In this document: positions 7,472 through 16,146 of the stretch, piece by piece
Position numbering within the stretch: position 1 is the first letter of the stretch
Layout of the letters: every line of letters begins with the position of its first letter
Assembly (NCBI GenBank): GCA_022827185.1
Contig: JAJDTM010000061.1
Span: 1-48,151 of the forward strand
Source: Candidatus Poribacteria bacterium
GTDB taxonomy: Bacteria; Poribacteria; WGA-4E; WGA-3G
Direction of reading: 5' to 3'
Length of the DNA stretch: 48,151 nt
The notes under the pieces: generated by a model
Databases searched by the model: none
The model's input: the letters and a program-made list of their open reading frames with translations, nothing else
Told to the model about the DNA's origin: nothing
Translations under genes and position numbers: made by a program

Positions 7472-9469
7472 TTAAGCATCTATAAACGGTTTCATATCCC
7501 AGAGCAGGATGGTACCATCAAAACCTCCACTCGCTAAGTGCATGCCGTCCGGTGAAAAAGCGAGATCCTGAATATCTGTCGGATGACTCCAGAAGGTCGC
7601 AATATTCTTTCCTGTTGAGACCTCCCATAACCGGATAGACACCTTTTCTTGTCCTTCTTGCCACCAAGAACCGGAGACAAGATACCGACCACACGGCGAA
7701 AATATCACTACATTCGGACGCTGACAAGTATCCGGTAGGATTATCGACATGCGGGTTTTATAAGTCGTAGCATCCCACAAACGGATCTCACGCTGCAGCC
7801 CGCCAGCGATGATATCACCAGATGGAGAAAAGGTGATAGGCGGACGGGCTAATGTATGACTGCTCCCCGGTTTTAGATGATTAAAGATGCGTCGGATTTG
7901 CCGCTGATCTCCTCTATACAAAGAAACATCTGATTCCACCGCTATAGGCAGCGAAGCGAACTGTTCACCGTTCTCAAAATCCCAGACGCGAGCTGTTCGA
8001 TCATGAGATATCGTAGCAATTTGCGAACCATTCGGATGAAACACCATTGCTGTAATCTCACCGGTATGTCCGATGAACTCTCGCAGCTCTCGCCAAGGTT
8101 CAACAGTCCACACATATAAATTTCCCTCTTCATCCCCGCTAACAAGGTGTTCACCCGTAGGGGAGAACGCAAGCGCAGTTACAATCCGTTTATGTTTAAT
8201 GAGTGTTGTAATCGGAGTACCTGAGACAACCCGCAAGACTTCAATCGTTTCCCCATTTTCCCCAACGGCGGTAGCCAACATCTCTTCACACGGTGATAAA
8301 GCGCAACTTCCGTAAGAGGTACTTAGTGTTTGCCGTGCTCGCTTCTGGACAACATCCCAGAACACAATGCCGCTTTTGCCGGCGTATCCGCTTACCAATG
8401 TCTTGCCGCCTTGCATAAAAAACAGTGTCCGAACCTTGCTCACCGTATGTTCCAGATGAGATGCTACCGTGAGCGATGCGTCCGCGTGCCACACGCGCAT
8501 CTCGCATTCTGTGGCGATTGCGAATTGCTGCCCATCATAAGAAAACCTGAAGGCGTTTCTGGCATTTCCTCTGTATTCAAAAGTGTCAAGTTGCTCTCGC
8601 TGGGATGCATCCCACAGCATCACCTTGTCCTTATGTAAGTCGGCAACTCGCAGGGTTCCATCAGACGAGTAGGCAGGTATCAACTTATCGCCACCGTAGT
8701 CCGAATCAGTCATCTCAACGGTTTCATTATCAAGATCCCATACCTGCAGCTCAGTGTTCTGACGATTGCTGGACGTATTTTGACTCCCAACAGCAAGGAA
8801 CTGTCCACACGGTGAAAAGGCGAGACCTTGTATCTGTTTTCGGGAGGAGTGTTTCAGGATCGTAATGTGTTCTTTCGTTTCTATATGCCGGACAGCAAGC
8901 GCGCCCCGACCTGAAACATAAGCGAGACTCTGCCCATCCGGTGAAAAACAGACCAGAAACTTGGCGGGTGCCTGTTCTCCTTTCTTCGAGGGGGCTGCGC
9001 CTTTGAAACTTGCAACGTGCATGCCGGTTGTTGTATTCCATACATAAGCACCGCCGAAACCGCTGCCGGATGCAGCAAGGTATTGGCTATCTGGAGAGAA
9101 AGCAAGGGCGTTACGATAGGGCGATCCTTGTATTTTAACGATGCACCTTTGCGTCTCCGTCTCCCACACCTTAATGATACCGTCCCAGTTGCTGGTAGCG
9201 ATCCATTGTCCATTGGGAGAAAAGGAGATGGTAGAAACCAACCCTCTTTCGGTTGCCAACAATGCAATAGGTTCCATAGTAGCGAGTTCATAGATCCAAG
9301 CACCAACGGTAGTTGCGATCGCGAGAGATTCACCATCCGGCGAAAACGCCAAATCCGCTATGATTCCCCTACCTAATCGGGCAATTGCCCCTTCTGGAAG
9401 AGCCCAAGTTGTCACATCGCTGTTTGTCTGGGTAGTTTGTGCGATTGTCTGTAATTGTTGATTCTCCAT
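7472..9469 (-). CDS. WD40 double-propeller protein, paralog 4 of the tandem array
   Basis: The 665-residue protein has 14 recognisable WD40 blade starts (for example LAFSPDGESLAIAT, ISFSPNGQWIATSN, LAFSPTGEHLVSGD, LAFSPDGMHLASGG), enough for two seven-bladed propellers. There is no signal peptide or membrane helix, so it is a cytosolic scaffold without a visible catalytic domain. The leader QTTQTNSDVTTWALPEGAIA is shared with paralog 3. An in-frame TTG precedes the ATG, but GGAGG is placed for the ATG at 9469. It is the last gene of the array and is followed after about 190 nt by the PspA-like gene on the same strand. Confidence 0.85.
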   Translation of the reverse strand: MENQQLQTIAQTTQTNSDVTTWALPEGAIARLGRGIIADLAFSPDGESLAIATTVGAWIYELATMEPIALLATERGLVSTISFSPNGQWIATSNWDGIIKVWETETQRCIVKIQGSPYRNALAFSPDSQYLAASGSGFGGAYVWNTTTGMHVASFKGAAPSKKGEQAPAKFLVCFSPDGQSLAYVSGRGALAVRHIETKEHITILKHSSRKQIQGLAFSPCGQFLAVGSQNTSSNRQNTELQVWDLDNETVEMTDSDYGGDKLIPAYSSDGTLRVADLHKDKVMLWDASQREQLDTFEYRGNARNAFRFSYDGQQFAIATECEMRVWHADASLTVASHLEHTVSKVRTLFFMQGGKTLVSGYAGKSGIVFWDVVQKRARQTLSTSYGSCALSPCEEMLATAVGENGETIEVLRVVSGTPITTLIKHKRIVTALAFSPTGEHLVSGDEEGNLYVWTVEPWRELREFIGHTGEITAMVFHPNGSQIATISHDRTARVWDFENGEQFASLPIAVESDVSLYRGDQRQIRRIFNHLKPGSSHTLARPPITFSPSGDIIAGGLQREIRLWDATTYKTRMSIILPDTCQRPNVVIFSPCGRYLVSGSWWQEGQEKVSIRLWEVSTGKNIATFWSHPTDIQDLAFSPDGMHLASGGFDGTILLWDMKPFIDA

Positions 9470-9504
9470 CAAATACCTCCGATTTTATTGTTGCAAGGAA
9501 TGCC

Positions 9505-11505
9505 TTAAGCACCTATAAACGATTTCACATCCCATAACAGAACGGTGCCATCATAACTGCTACTTGCCAAAAGTTCGCCACTCTTTGAAAAAGCGAGATT
9601 TTGAACATCTGAGGTATGTCCCCAGAAGGTATGGATGTTTTCCCCAGTGGCTACGTCCCATAAACGGATGGAGACTTTGTCCGTTTTGTTCCACCAAGAA
9701 CCGGAGGCGAGATACCGACCGCATGGCGAAAACACAACGACACCAATATGCGAGCATCTCTCAGGTAGAATCATCCCCATGCGCGGCTCTAAAGTTGCAG
9801 CATCCCACAGATGAATCCCACCTCTTAACCCACCAGCCAACAAAGTGCCGCAAGGTGAAAATGTAATTGAATGGAGATATATTGAAGGTTTGTGAGGTGA
9901 CCGCATCTGTTTCTGGATTTGTCGCATATCTCCTTTATATAGGGCAACAAAGGTGGAGTCTACAGAAGGTGAACCCAGCTGTTCACCACTCGTAACATCC
10001 CAAAGAAATATACTGCCCCCGTCAGTAGTCGCGAATTGCTGTCCGTTGGGGTGAAAGGCTGCTGTCCGAAACGACCTTGCATGCGCTATAAATGCATGCT
10101 GCTTTTCCCAACGGTGGACACGCCACACAACAAGTTTTCCCTCTGTATCTCCGCTGATGATATGTTCCCTCGATGGCGAAAACACCACGGTGGTGATAAG
10201 ACTTTGGTGTTCAGTGAGTTCTGCTATTCGGGCACCAGACGTGATGTTCCAGACTTCAAGCGTTTGTCCATCTTCTCCGTTGAGAGCCAACAATTCTTCA
10301 CAAGGAGACAATGCACACCTCTTGCCTCTGCTCTTTGTCTTGATGGAAGAAGGTATCACCTGTTTCTGAACAACATCCCAGAAAACGATACCGTCAGTCC
10401 CAGTCCAGTATTTGCAAACCAACCTCTTGTCCGATTGATAAAAAAACAGAGCGTCTGGCACCTGATTAGGCACTATGAGCGGTGCTACTATGGTAGGGGT
10501 GCCTGCACGCCACACGCGGATATCGCTTTTAGTGAGAATTGCGAACTGCTGTCCATCAGTTGAGATACATTGTTCTATCCTATGGCTACGCGTTCCTGGA
10601 TATTCAAGGGTATCAAGTTTTTCACCCCGGGACGCATCCCACATCACTACTTTGTCTTCATAAACATCGGCGACCCGTAATGCGCCATCAGGGGAATAAG
10701 CGAGAAGCACCCGAATCCCACCGTAGTTTGTGGAAGTCGTCTCCAAAGTCTCTTTATCAATATCCCATACTTGCACCGCAATATGCTCACGTGTCGTTGA
10801 ATCCTGAAGACTCGCAGCAAGAAACTGACCACAAGGTGAAAAGACGAGATCATACAGATGTCCTGACTCACACAGATGACGCTCTGGAACCAGCCAAGCG
10901 AAACGTTCTTTCGCTTTTAGGTTTTGGACAGTAATGACAGTCCTGCCAACATAAGCGAGGAGCTCTCCATCGGGTGAAAAACACAGCGGAAAACGAGTAG
11001 GATACTTTTCACCTTCCTTTGGTGTGACTCCCGCTTTGAAGCTTGTGACGTGTTGACCATTTTTTGCGCTCCAGACGTAAACATCGCCGTATTCGCTACC
11101 AGATGCGGCGATGTATTGGCTATCCGGTGAAAAGGTGAGGCGGGAGGTGCCGCCGTGCCAGCCTTGTATGTTCGCGACACGCTGCTGGGTCTCTATTTCT
11201 CGAACCTTGATGATACCGTCCGCGTTACTGGTGGCAACCCATTTTCCATCGGGTGAAAACACAACGTTAGAAATCATGCCACGTTCGGTTTCAAAGAGTG
11301 TGACGGGCTGCATCGTGTCGAGTTCATACATCCATACCCCGACGCGCGTTCCAACAGCGAGCGACGCGTTATCCGGTGAAAACGCCATAGCAAATATGAG
11401 TCCTTGTCCCAATCGGGCAATTGCGCCATCGGGGAGTTCCCAAGTTGTCACATCGCTGCCTGTCTGGGTAGTTTGTGTAGTTGTCTGTGATCGTCGGTTT
11501 TCCAT
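9505..11505 (-). CDS. WD40 double-propeller protein, paralog 3 of the tandem array
   Basis: The 666-residue cytosolic protein has two predicted seven-bladed propellers, ending LASSSYDGTVLLWDVKSFIG. Its body is closest to paralog 1 (13723-15726): long stretches such as DNASLAVGTRVGVWMYELDT and REIETQQRVANIQGWHGGTS are identical. Its N-terminal tag (QTTQTGSDVTTWELPDG) instead matches paralog 4, so it looks mosaic. The ATG at 11505 is preceded by GAGG, and the leader GAGGTATTTG is the same as that of paralog 4 (9469), showing that the ribosome site was duplicated with the gene. About 35 nt separate it from paralog 4, so they are probably co-transcribed. Confidence 0.85.
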   Translation of the reverse strand: MENRRSQTTTQTTQTGSDVTTWELPDGAIARLGQGLIFAMAFSPDNASLAVGTRVGVWMYELDTMQPVTLFETERGMISNVVFSPDGKWVATSNADGIIKVREIETQQRVANIQGWHGGTSRLTFSPDSQYIAASGSEYGDVYVWSAKNGQHVTSFKAGVTPKEGEKYPTRFPLCFSPDGELLAYVGRTVITVQNLKAKERFAWLVPERHLCESGHLYDLVFSPCGQFLAASLQDSTTREHIAVQVWDIDKETLETTSTNYGGIRVLLAYSPDGALRVADVYEDKVVMWDASRGEKLDTLEYPGTRSHRIEQCISTDGQQFAILTKSDIRVWRAGTPTIVAPLIVPNQVPDALFFYQSDKRLVCKYWTGTDGIVFWDVVQKQVIPSSIKTKSRGKRCALSPCEELLALNGEDGQTLEVWNITSGARIAELTEHQSLITTVVFSPSREHIISGDTEGKLVVWRVHRWEKQHAFIAHARSFRTAAFHPNGQQFATTDGGSIFLWDVTSGEQLGSPSVDSTFVALYKGDMRQIQKQMRSPHKPSIYLHSITFSPCGTLLAGGLRGGIHLWDAATLEPRMGMILPERCSHIGVVVFSPCGRYLASGSWWNKTDKVSIRLWDVATGENIHTFWGHTSDVQNLAFSKSGELLASSSYDGTVLLWDVKSFIGA

Positions 11506-11540
11506 CAAATACCTCTGATTTTATTCTGGCAAGTAATATC

Positions 11541-13595
11541 TTAAGAACCTATGAACGGTTTCATGTCCCAGAGAAGAACAGTGCCGTCAAAACTCCCACT
11601 TGCCAACAGCGTGCCGTCTGGTGAAAAGGCGACATCTTGAACGTCTGTGGAATGTGCCCAGAAAGTGTGGATGTGCTCACCGGTAGCAACTTCCCATATT
11701 CGGATAGGTGCTTTGTCCAGCTCTGGACACCACCAAGCCCCAGAGACAAGATAGCGTCCACAAGGCGAAAATGTCAGTGCCCACGGACGAATAGTCCCTT
11801 GAGATGGAAGTATGATCATACGTGTTTCTAACGTTTCTGTGTCCCACAAGCGGATCTCGTTGGTCAACCCAGCGGCGAGCCAGGTACCAAGCCCACCAGC
11901 AATCAGGGTGCCGCATGGTGAAAACACGATGGATTCGATGTGTTGATGTCGTTTCCATTGTAGATTTCCGCCGTTGATGACGCGCTCAATTTCCTGAGGT
12001 TCCCCTCTATATCGGGTAGCATCCTCTGAGACATCCGGTAAAGGGAGTGGAGCGACCTGTTCACCGGTTTCAACGTTCCAAAGCCGAGCAGTTCCGTCCC
12101 TGGAGGAAGTAACAAAGCGTTTTCCATCGGGGTGAAATGCGACGGCTACAACCGTCCCTGTATGTGCGATAAGTTTGTGCTGTTTTTCCCAATGCGCAGT
12201 ATCCCATACGTAGACTTCGTCTGCCCAACCACCACTGACAAAGTATTTTCCTGTAGGCGAGAACGCCAACGTGATTTGATAACTTTCATTTTCATGTGCG
12301 GTGAGTTCTGCAATTAGAGTTTCAGATGCAATATGCCAGACTTCAATGTTCCCCTCGCTCGTATCGACTGCTAACAGTTCCTCACACGGGGACAATGCGA
12401 TGGATCTCCGTACAGAGGTGCGCTCAGTTAGCGGTGGAAGGACCTTCCGCTTTTCCCTGCTCGCAACATCCCAGAGCACCTTATTTGATCTTCCCCAATG
12501 ACTGCTGACCAATGTCCTCCCTTCCTCCAAAAATGCGACTGAATAAGCCGTGCTTTTAAATCCAGAAGATGATACCACTGTCAATGGGATTCCTGCTTCC
12601 CATACTTCAACATCACCCGCTGTACTACAGACTGCGAATTGCGTTCCGTCGCTTGAAAAACGTGATGCTCGGTCTGTGGACCCGAAGGTTTCAAACACGT
12701 CTAACTTTTCTCCGTTTGACGCATTCCAAATCACTACCTTGTCTCCATGAATGTCGGCAACCCGCAGCGTATTATCAGCAGCGTAAGTCAATCTCGCTCG
12801 CTTTCCTTCATAAGTAGTTGGCATCATTACAAGCGATTCGTTCTGAATATCCCATATCTGAACAGTGGCACCAAGGTTCGCACCCGCGAGGTACTGCCCA
12901 CACGGAGAAAAAAGAAGCGTATGTACCGGTGCGGTGTGTCCAGTGAGGTTCGCGATGTCTTCACCAGTATTTATATCTGAAATCGTAACTGTGTCCGGGG
13001 CGGACACGGATGCAAATAAATTGCTGTCCGGTGAAAGAGCGATAGGGAAGTGTCTGTCGTAGTCAGCATCTTTTTTTCTATAGTCATCTAATTTCGGATT
13101 TTCAATGGTAACACTTGCAATAGGCATTTTGTTGTTTGTGTGCCAAGCATAAACAGCACTGTGTCCAAAACCAGACGCAGCCAGATATTGACCATCTGGC
13201 GAAAAATAGACATGTAAAACACTGTCTCGCCACCGCTGCGCACTTTTTTCCCAGTCTATTTTCGTAACACACAGTCCGTTTTGCGTATCCCATACTTTAA
13301 CAATGCCGTCTTGGTCGCCGGTGGCGATCCATCGCATATCAGGCGAGAAGGTGGCAACATTAAACATCCCGCGTTCAGTTCCCCACAGCGCGCGGGGTAC
13401 CATTGTTGCCGTGTCATATATCCAGAATCCGATTTTGGTTGAAACCGTAAGATACGCTCCATCAGGCGAGAATTCTACATCCAGCAGCCATCCTTGTCCC
13501 AACCTACCAATCGCCCCCTCAGGCAGTTCCCAAGTTGTTACATCTGTATCTTCAATAGGTCTCAGGGCTTGTTCTAACGGTTTTCTGTTTTCCAT
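11541..13595 (-). CDS. WD40 double-propeller protein, paralog 2 of the tandem array
   Basis: The 684-residue protein is the longest and most divergent of the four, though it keeps the same plan: a short tag (ALRPIEDTDVTTWELPEG), the motif GAIGRLGQGWLLDVEFSPDG, and 14 WD40 blades ending LASGSFDGTVLLWDMKPFIG. Extra length comes from loops such as the one around DDYRKKDADYDRHF and a GTLIAGGLGTWLAAGL insertion near residue 560. The long open frame begins 63 nt earlier, but AGGAGA 9 nt before the ATG at 13595 fixes the start. No enzymatic domain is visible. Such paired propellers usually act as protein-interaction platforms. Confidence 0.85.
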   Translation of the reverse strand: MENRKPLEQALRPIEDTDVTTWELPEGAIGRLGQGWLLDVEFSPDGAYLTVSTKIGFWIYDTATMVPRALWGTERGMFNVATFSPDMRWIATGDQDGIVKVWDTQNGLCVTKIDWEKSAQRWRDSVLHVYFSPDGQYLAASGFGHSAVYAWHTNNKMPIASVTIENPKLDDYRKKDADYDRHFPIALSPDSNLFASVSAPDTVTISDINTGEDIANLTGHTAPVHTLLFSPCGQYLAGANLGATVQIWDIQNESLVMMPTTYEGKRARLTYAADNTLRVADIHGDKVVIWNASNGEKLDVFETFGSTDRASRFSSDGTQFAVCSTAGDVEVWEAGIPLTVVSSSGFKSTAYSVAFLEEGRTLVSSHWGRSNKVLWDVASREKRKVLPPLTERTSVRRSIALSPCEELLAVDTSEGNIEVWHIASETLIAELTAHENESYQITLAFSPTGKYFVSGGWADEVYVWDTAHWEKQHKLIAHTGTVVAVAFHPDGKRFVTSSRDGTARLWNVETGEQVAPLPLPDVSEDATRYRGEPQEIERVINGGNLQWKRHQHIESIVFSPCGTLIAGGLGTWLAAGLTNEIRLWDTETLETRMIILPSQGTIRPWALTFSPCGRYLVSGAWWCPELDKAPIRIWEVATGEHIHTFWAHSTDVQDVAFSPDGTLLASGSFDGTVLLWDMKPFIGS

Positions 13596-13722
13596 AAAAA
13601 TGTCTCCTGTTATTGGCAAAGGATGTTTGAATATTTTGCCCGCTGAGGTGTTAGGCACAATTAACTGAAAGGGTTCACGATGTCAGCGGCAGGCGATATG
13701 CTATCGGTGAATTGACATGAAT

Positions 13723-15726
13723 TTAAGCACCTATAAACGGTTTCATATCCCAGAGAAGAACGGTGCCATCATAACTGCTACTTGCCAGAAGTTCGCCATC
13801 CTTTGCAAAAGCGAGATTTTGAACATCTGAGGTATGTCCCCAGAAGGTATGGATGTTTTCTCCAGTAGCGACCTCCCATAAACGGACGGAGACTTTGTCT
13901 GTTTTTTTCCACCAAGAACCGGAGGCGAGATACCGACCACATGGAGAAAACACCACGACACCGACACGGGAGCAACTCTCAGGTAGAATCATCCCCATAC
14001 ACGGCTCCAAAGTTGCTGCATCCCACACACGAATGTCACCGAATAATCCACTAGCCAAAAAAGTACCGCAAGGTGAAAACGCAATTGAATACTGTTCTCG
14101 CACCCTTGACTGCGGTTTGCAACGGCGTTGGATTTCCCGTGAATCCCCTTTGTAGAGGGAAGCATCTGCTAAGGTGACCTCTGTAGAAAGTGAGCCAAGC
14201 TGTTCGCCACTCGTAACGTCCCAAAGAAATATACTCGCCCTGTCAGCAGTAACGAATTGCTTTCCGTTGGGGTGAAAGGCTGCTGCCCGAAGCGGCTCTG
14301 CATGCCCTATAAATGCATGCTGCTTTTCCCAACGATGGGTGCCCCACACAACAAGTTTTCCATCTGTACCTCCGCTGACGATGTGTTCCCCCGATGGCGA
14401 AAACACCACGGTGGTGATTGAATTCTGATGTTCGGTGAGCTCTGCTATTCGGGTTCCGGACGTGATGTTCCAGACTTCAAGCGTTTGGCCACTTTCTCCG
14501 ATAAGAGCCAACAATTCTTCACAGGCAGACAGCGCACACCTTTTGCCCCTGCTTTTTGGTGGGATCGGGGGAGGGACCACCTGTTTCTGAACAACATCCC
14601 AGAAAACGACCCTATCATTCCAATATTTGCAAACCAACCTCTTGCCCGATTGATAAAAAAACAGAGCGTCAGGTATTCCATTAGGTACTGTGTGTGGTGC
14701 TACTGCGGCAGGGGTGCCTGCACGCCACACGCGGATATCGCTGTGTGTGGCAATTGCGAACTGCTGTCCATCAGTCGAAAGACATTCTGCCCGATGGTCC
14801 GTTCTATGTTTTCCTTGATGTTCAATGGTATCAAGTTTTTCACCCCGGGACGCATCCCAGATCACTACCTTGTCTTCATAAACATCGGCAACTCGTAATG
14901 CACCATCAGGGGAATAGGCGAGAAGCACCCGAGTTCCGCCGTAGTCTGTGTAAGTTGCCTCCAAAGTCTCTTTATCAATATTCCACACTTGCACTTCAAT
15001 GTGCTCACGTGTCGTTGAATTCTGAAAACTCGCAGCAAGAAACTGACCGCAAGGTGAAAAGGCAAGATCATACAGATGTCCTGATTCGCACAGATGGCGT
15101 TTTGGCACCAGAGAAGCGAAGCGTTCTTTCGTTTTTAGGTCTCGGACAGTCAAGGTGTTCCAGTCAGTAAAATAAGCCAGCAGCTGCCCATCCGCTGAAA
15201 AGCAGAGTGGGAAACGGACAGGGGACGGTTCGTCTTCCGGTGGTTTACCTTCCATTTTGAAACTTGCGACGTGTTCGCCGGTTTCTGTGCACCAGACGTA
15301 AACGTCGCCGTATCCGTGGCCAGATGCGGCAATGTATTGGCTATCCGGTGAAAAGGCAAGATGGGAGGTGCCGCCGTGCCAGCCTTGTATGTTCGCGACA
15401 CGCTGCTGGGTCTCTATTTCTCGGACATTGATGATGCCATCCCCGTTGCTGGTGGCAATCCATTTTCTATCCGGTGAAAGGACGATGTTAGAAATCAGGC
15501 CGCGTTCGGTTTCAAAGAGTGTGACGGGCTGCATCGTGTCAAGTTCATACATCCATACCCCGACACGCGTGCCAACAGCAAGCGACGCGTTATCCGGTGA
15601 AAACGCCATGCCAAATATGAGTCCTTGTCCCAATCGGGCAATTGCGCCATCGGGGAGTTCCCAAGTTGTCACATCCGTATCTTCAACCGGTCTCAACGCC
15701 GGAGTTAAAGGTTGTTTCCTTTCCAT
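13723..15726 (-). CDS. WD40 double-propeller protein, paralog 1 (first gene of the tandem array)
   Basis: The 667-residue cytosolic protein has 14 WD40 blades and ends LASSSYDGTVLLWDMKPFIG. The propeller body is nearly that of paralog 3, while its N-terminal tag (TPALRPVEDTDVTTWELPDG) is the paralog 2 type. The start is the ATG at 15726, with AAAGGAGG 8 nt upstream; the frame is open 24 nt further but without a site. It is the promoter-proximal gene of the array, with 127 nt between it and paralog 2. I see no strong promoter in the region upstream. Function is unknown beyond a likely scaffold role. Confidence 0.85.
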   Translation of the reverse strand: MERKQPLTPALRPVEDTDVTTWELPDGAIARLGQGLIFGMAFSPDNASLAVGTRVGVWMYELDTMQPVTLFETERGLISNIVLSPDRKWIATSNGDGIINVREIETQQRVANIQGWHGGTSHLAFSPDSQYIAASGHGYGDVYVWCTETGEHVASFKMEGKPPEDEPSPVRFPLCFSADGQLLAYFTDWNTLTVRDLKTKERFASLVPKRHLCESGHLYDLAFSPCGQFLAASFQNSTTREHIEVQVWNIDKETLEATYTDYGGTRVLLAYSPDGALRVADVYEDKVVIWDASRGEKLDTIEHQGKHRTDHRAECLSTDGQQFAIATHSDIRVWRAGTPAAVAPHTVPNGIPDALFFYQSGKRLVCKYWNDRVVFWDVVQKQVVPPPIPPKSRGKRCALSACEELLALIGESGQTLEVWNITSGTRIAELTEHQNSITTVVFSPSGEHIVSGGTDGKLVVWGTHRWEKQHAFIGHAEPLRAAAFHPNGKQFVTADRASIFLWDVTSGEQLGSLSTEVTLADASLYKGDSREIQRRCKPQSRVREQYSIAFSPCGTFLASGLFGDIRVWDAATLEPCMGMILPESCSRVGVVVFSPCGRYLASGSWWKKTDKVSVRLWEVATGENIHTFWGHTSDVQNLAFAKDGELLASSSYDGTVLLWDMKPFIGA

Positions 15727-16094
15727 AGAGATGCCTCCTTTTATTGCCACAAGACGCGCGAGGCTTAAATGTCGCTTGCACCAAATTCCACGTGTGTAGT
15801 GTTACAGGTCATGAAGGTAAAAAAATAGGTTAAACTGGATAGTTACATGATAAGGGATGGAGAAAAGACGCGAAAATTTTAATGACCAGCATTATCAGCC
15901 ATCTTAATCAGGATTTACGCAATTTTGGCTGTAGGCGGCTTTGTTAGATGAAATTTTTCTGCCAACTCAGCATTTCTGGTACCACAAACTGGAAGTTTGT
16001 GGTACAAAAGCACATCATGCGTAAGTTCTATTAATTATACATTGCTTATCGGGTTTTTGTCAATGTTCTATTTAGATGGCCCACGAAATTCTGC
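15727..16094. other. Intergenic region between the WD40 array and the peptidase operon
   Basis: About 370 bp without a gene, between divergent transcription units. It holds a degenerate MITE-like repeat (15911-16029) with an internal perfect hairpin. The rest is A/T rich with no ORF or RNA gene that I can support. Confidence 0.6.
15911..16029. repeat. Degenerate MITE-like repeat with a perfect 12-bp inner hairpin
   Basis: The ends GGATTTACGCAA and GCGTAAGTTCT are decayed forms of the AGGACTTACGCA termini. In place of the usual CCCCCT core it contains GTACCACAAACT-GGA-AGTTTGTGGTAC (15979-16005), a perfect 12-bp inverted repeat. It may be a second repeat type inserted into, or substituting for, the core. 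Confidence 0.6.
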
Positions 16095-16123
16095 TTGACA
16101 CAAAGGAGATATGTAAATAAAAT
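16095..16123 (+). promoter_or_regulatory. Strong sigma-70-type promoter for the peptidase/kinase operon
   Basis: A perfect TTGACA (16095-16100), a 17-bp spacer, and TAAAAT (16118-16123), 24 nt before the first possible start codon at 16147. It is one of the best promoter matches in the window. Confidence 0.7.
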
Positions 16124-16146
16124 AAACAATAAACACGACTTTCAAT

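Noticed and set aside
9017..9376. Long antisense ORFs within the WD40 genes (also at 10036-10563, 14428-14898, 15332-15799)
   Set aside because: They are opposite-strand shadows of the repeated WD40 coding pattern, with no ribosome sites and no recognisable domains.
16103..16116. AAGGAG followed by ATG-TAA, resembling a start-stop mini-ORF
   Set aside because: It lies between the -35 and -10 boxes of the promoter at 16095-16123, so it would not be transcribed, and the spacing to the ATG is only 2 nt.
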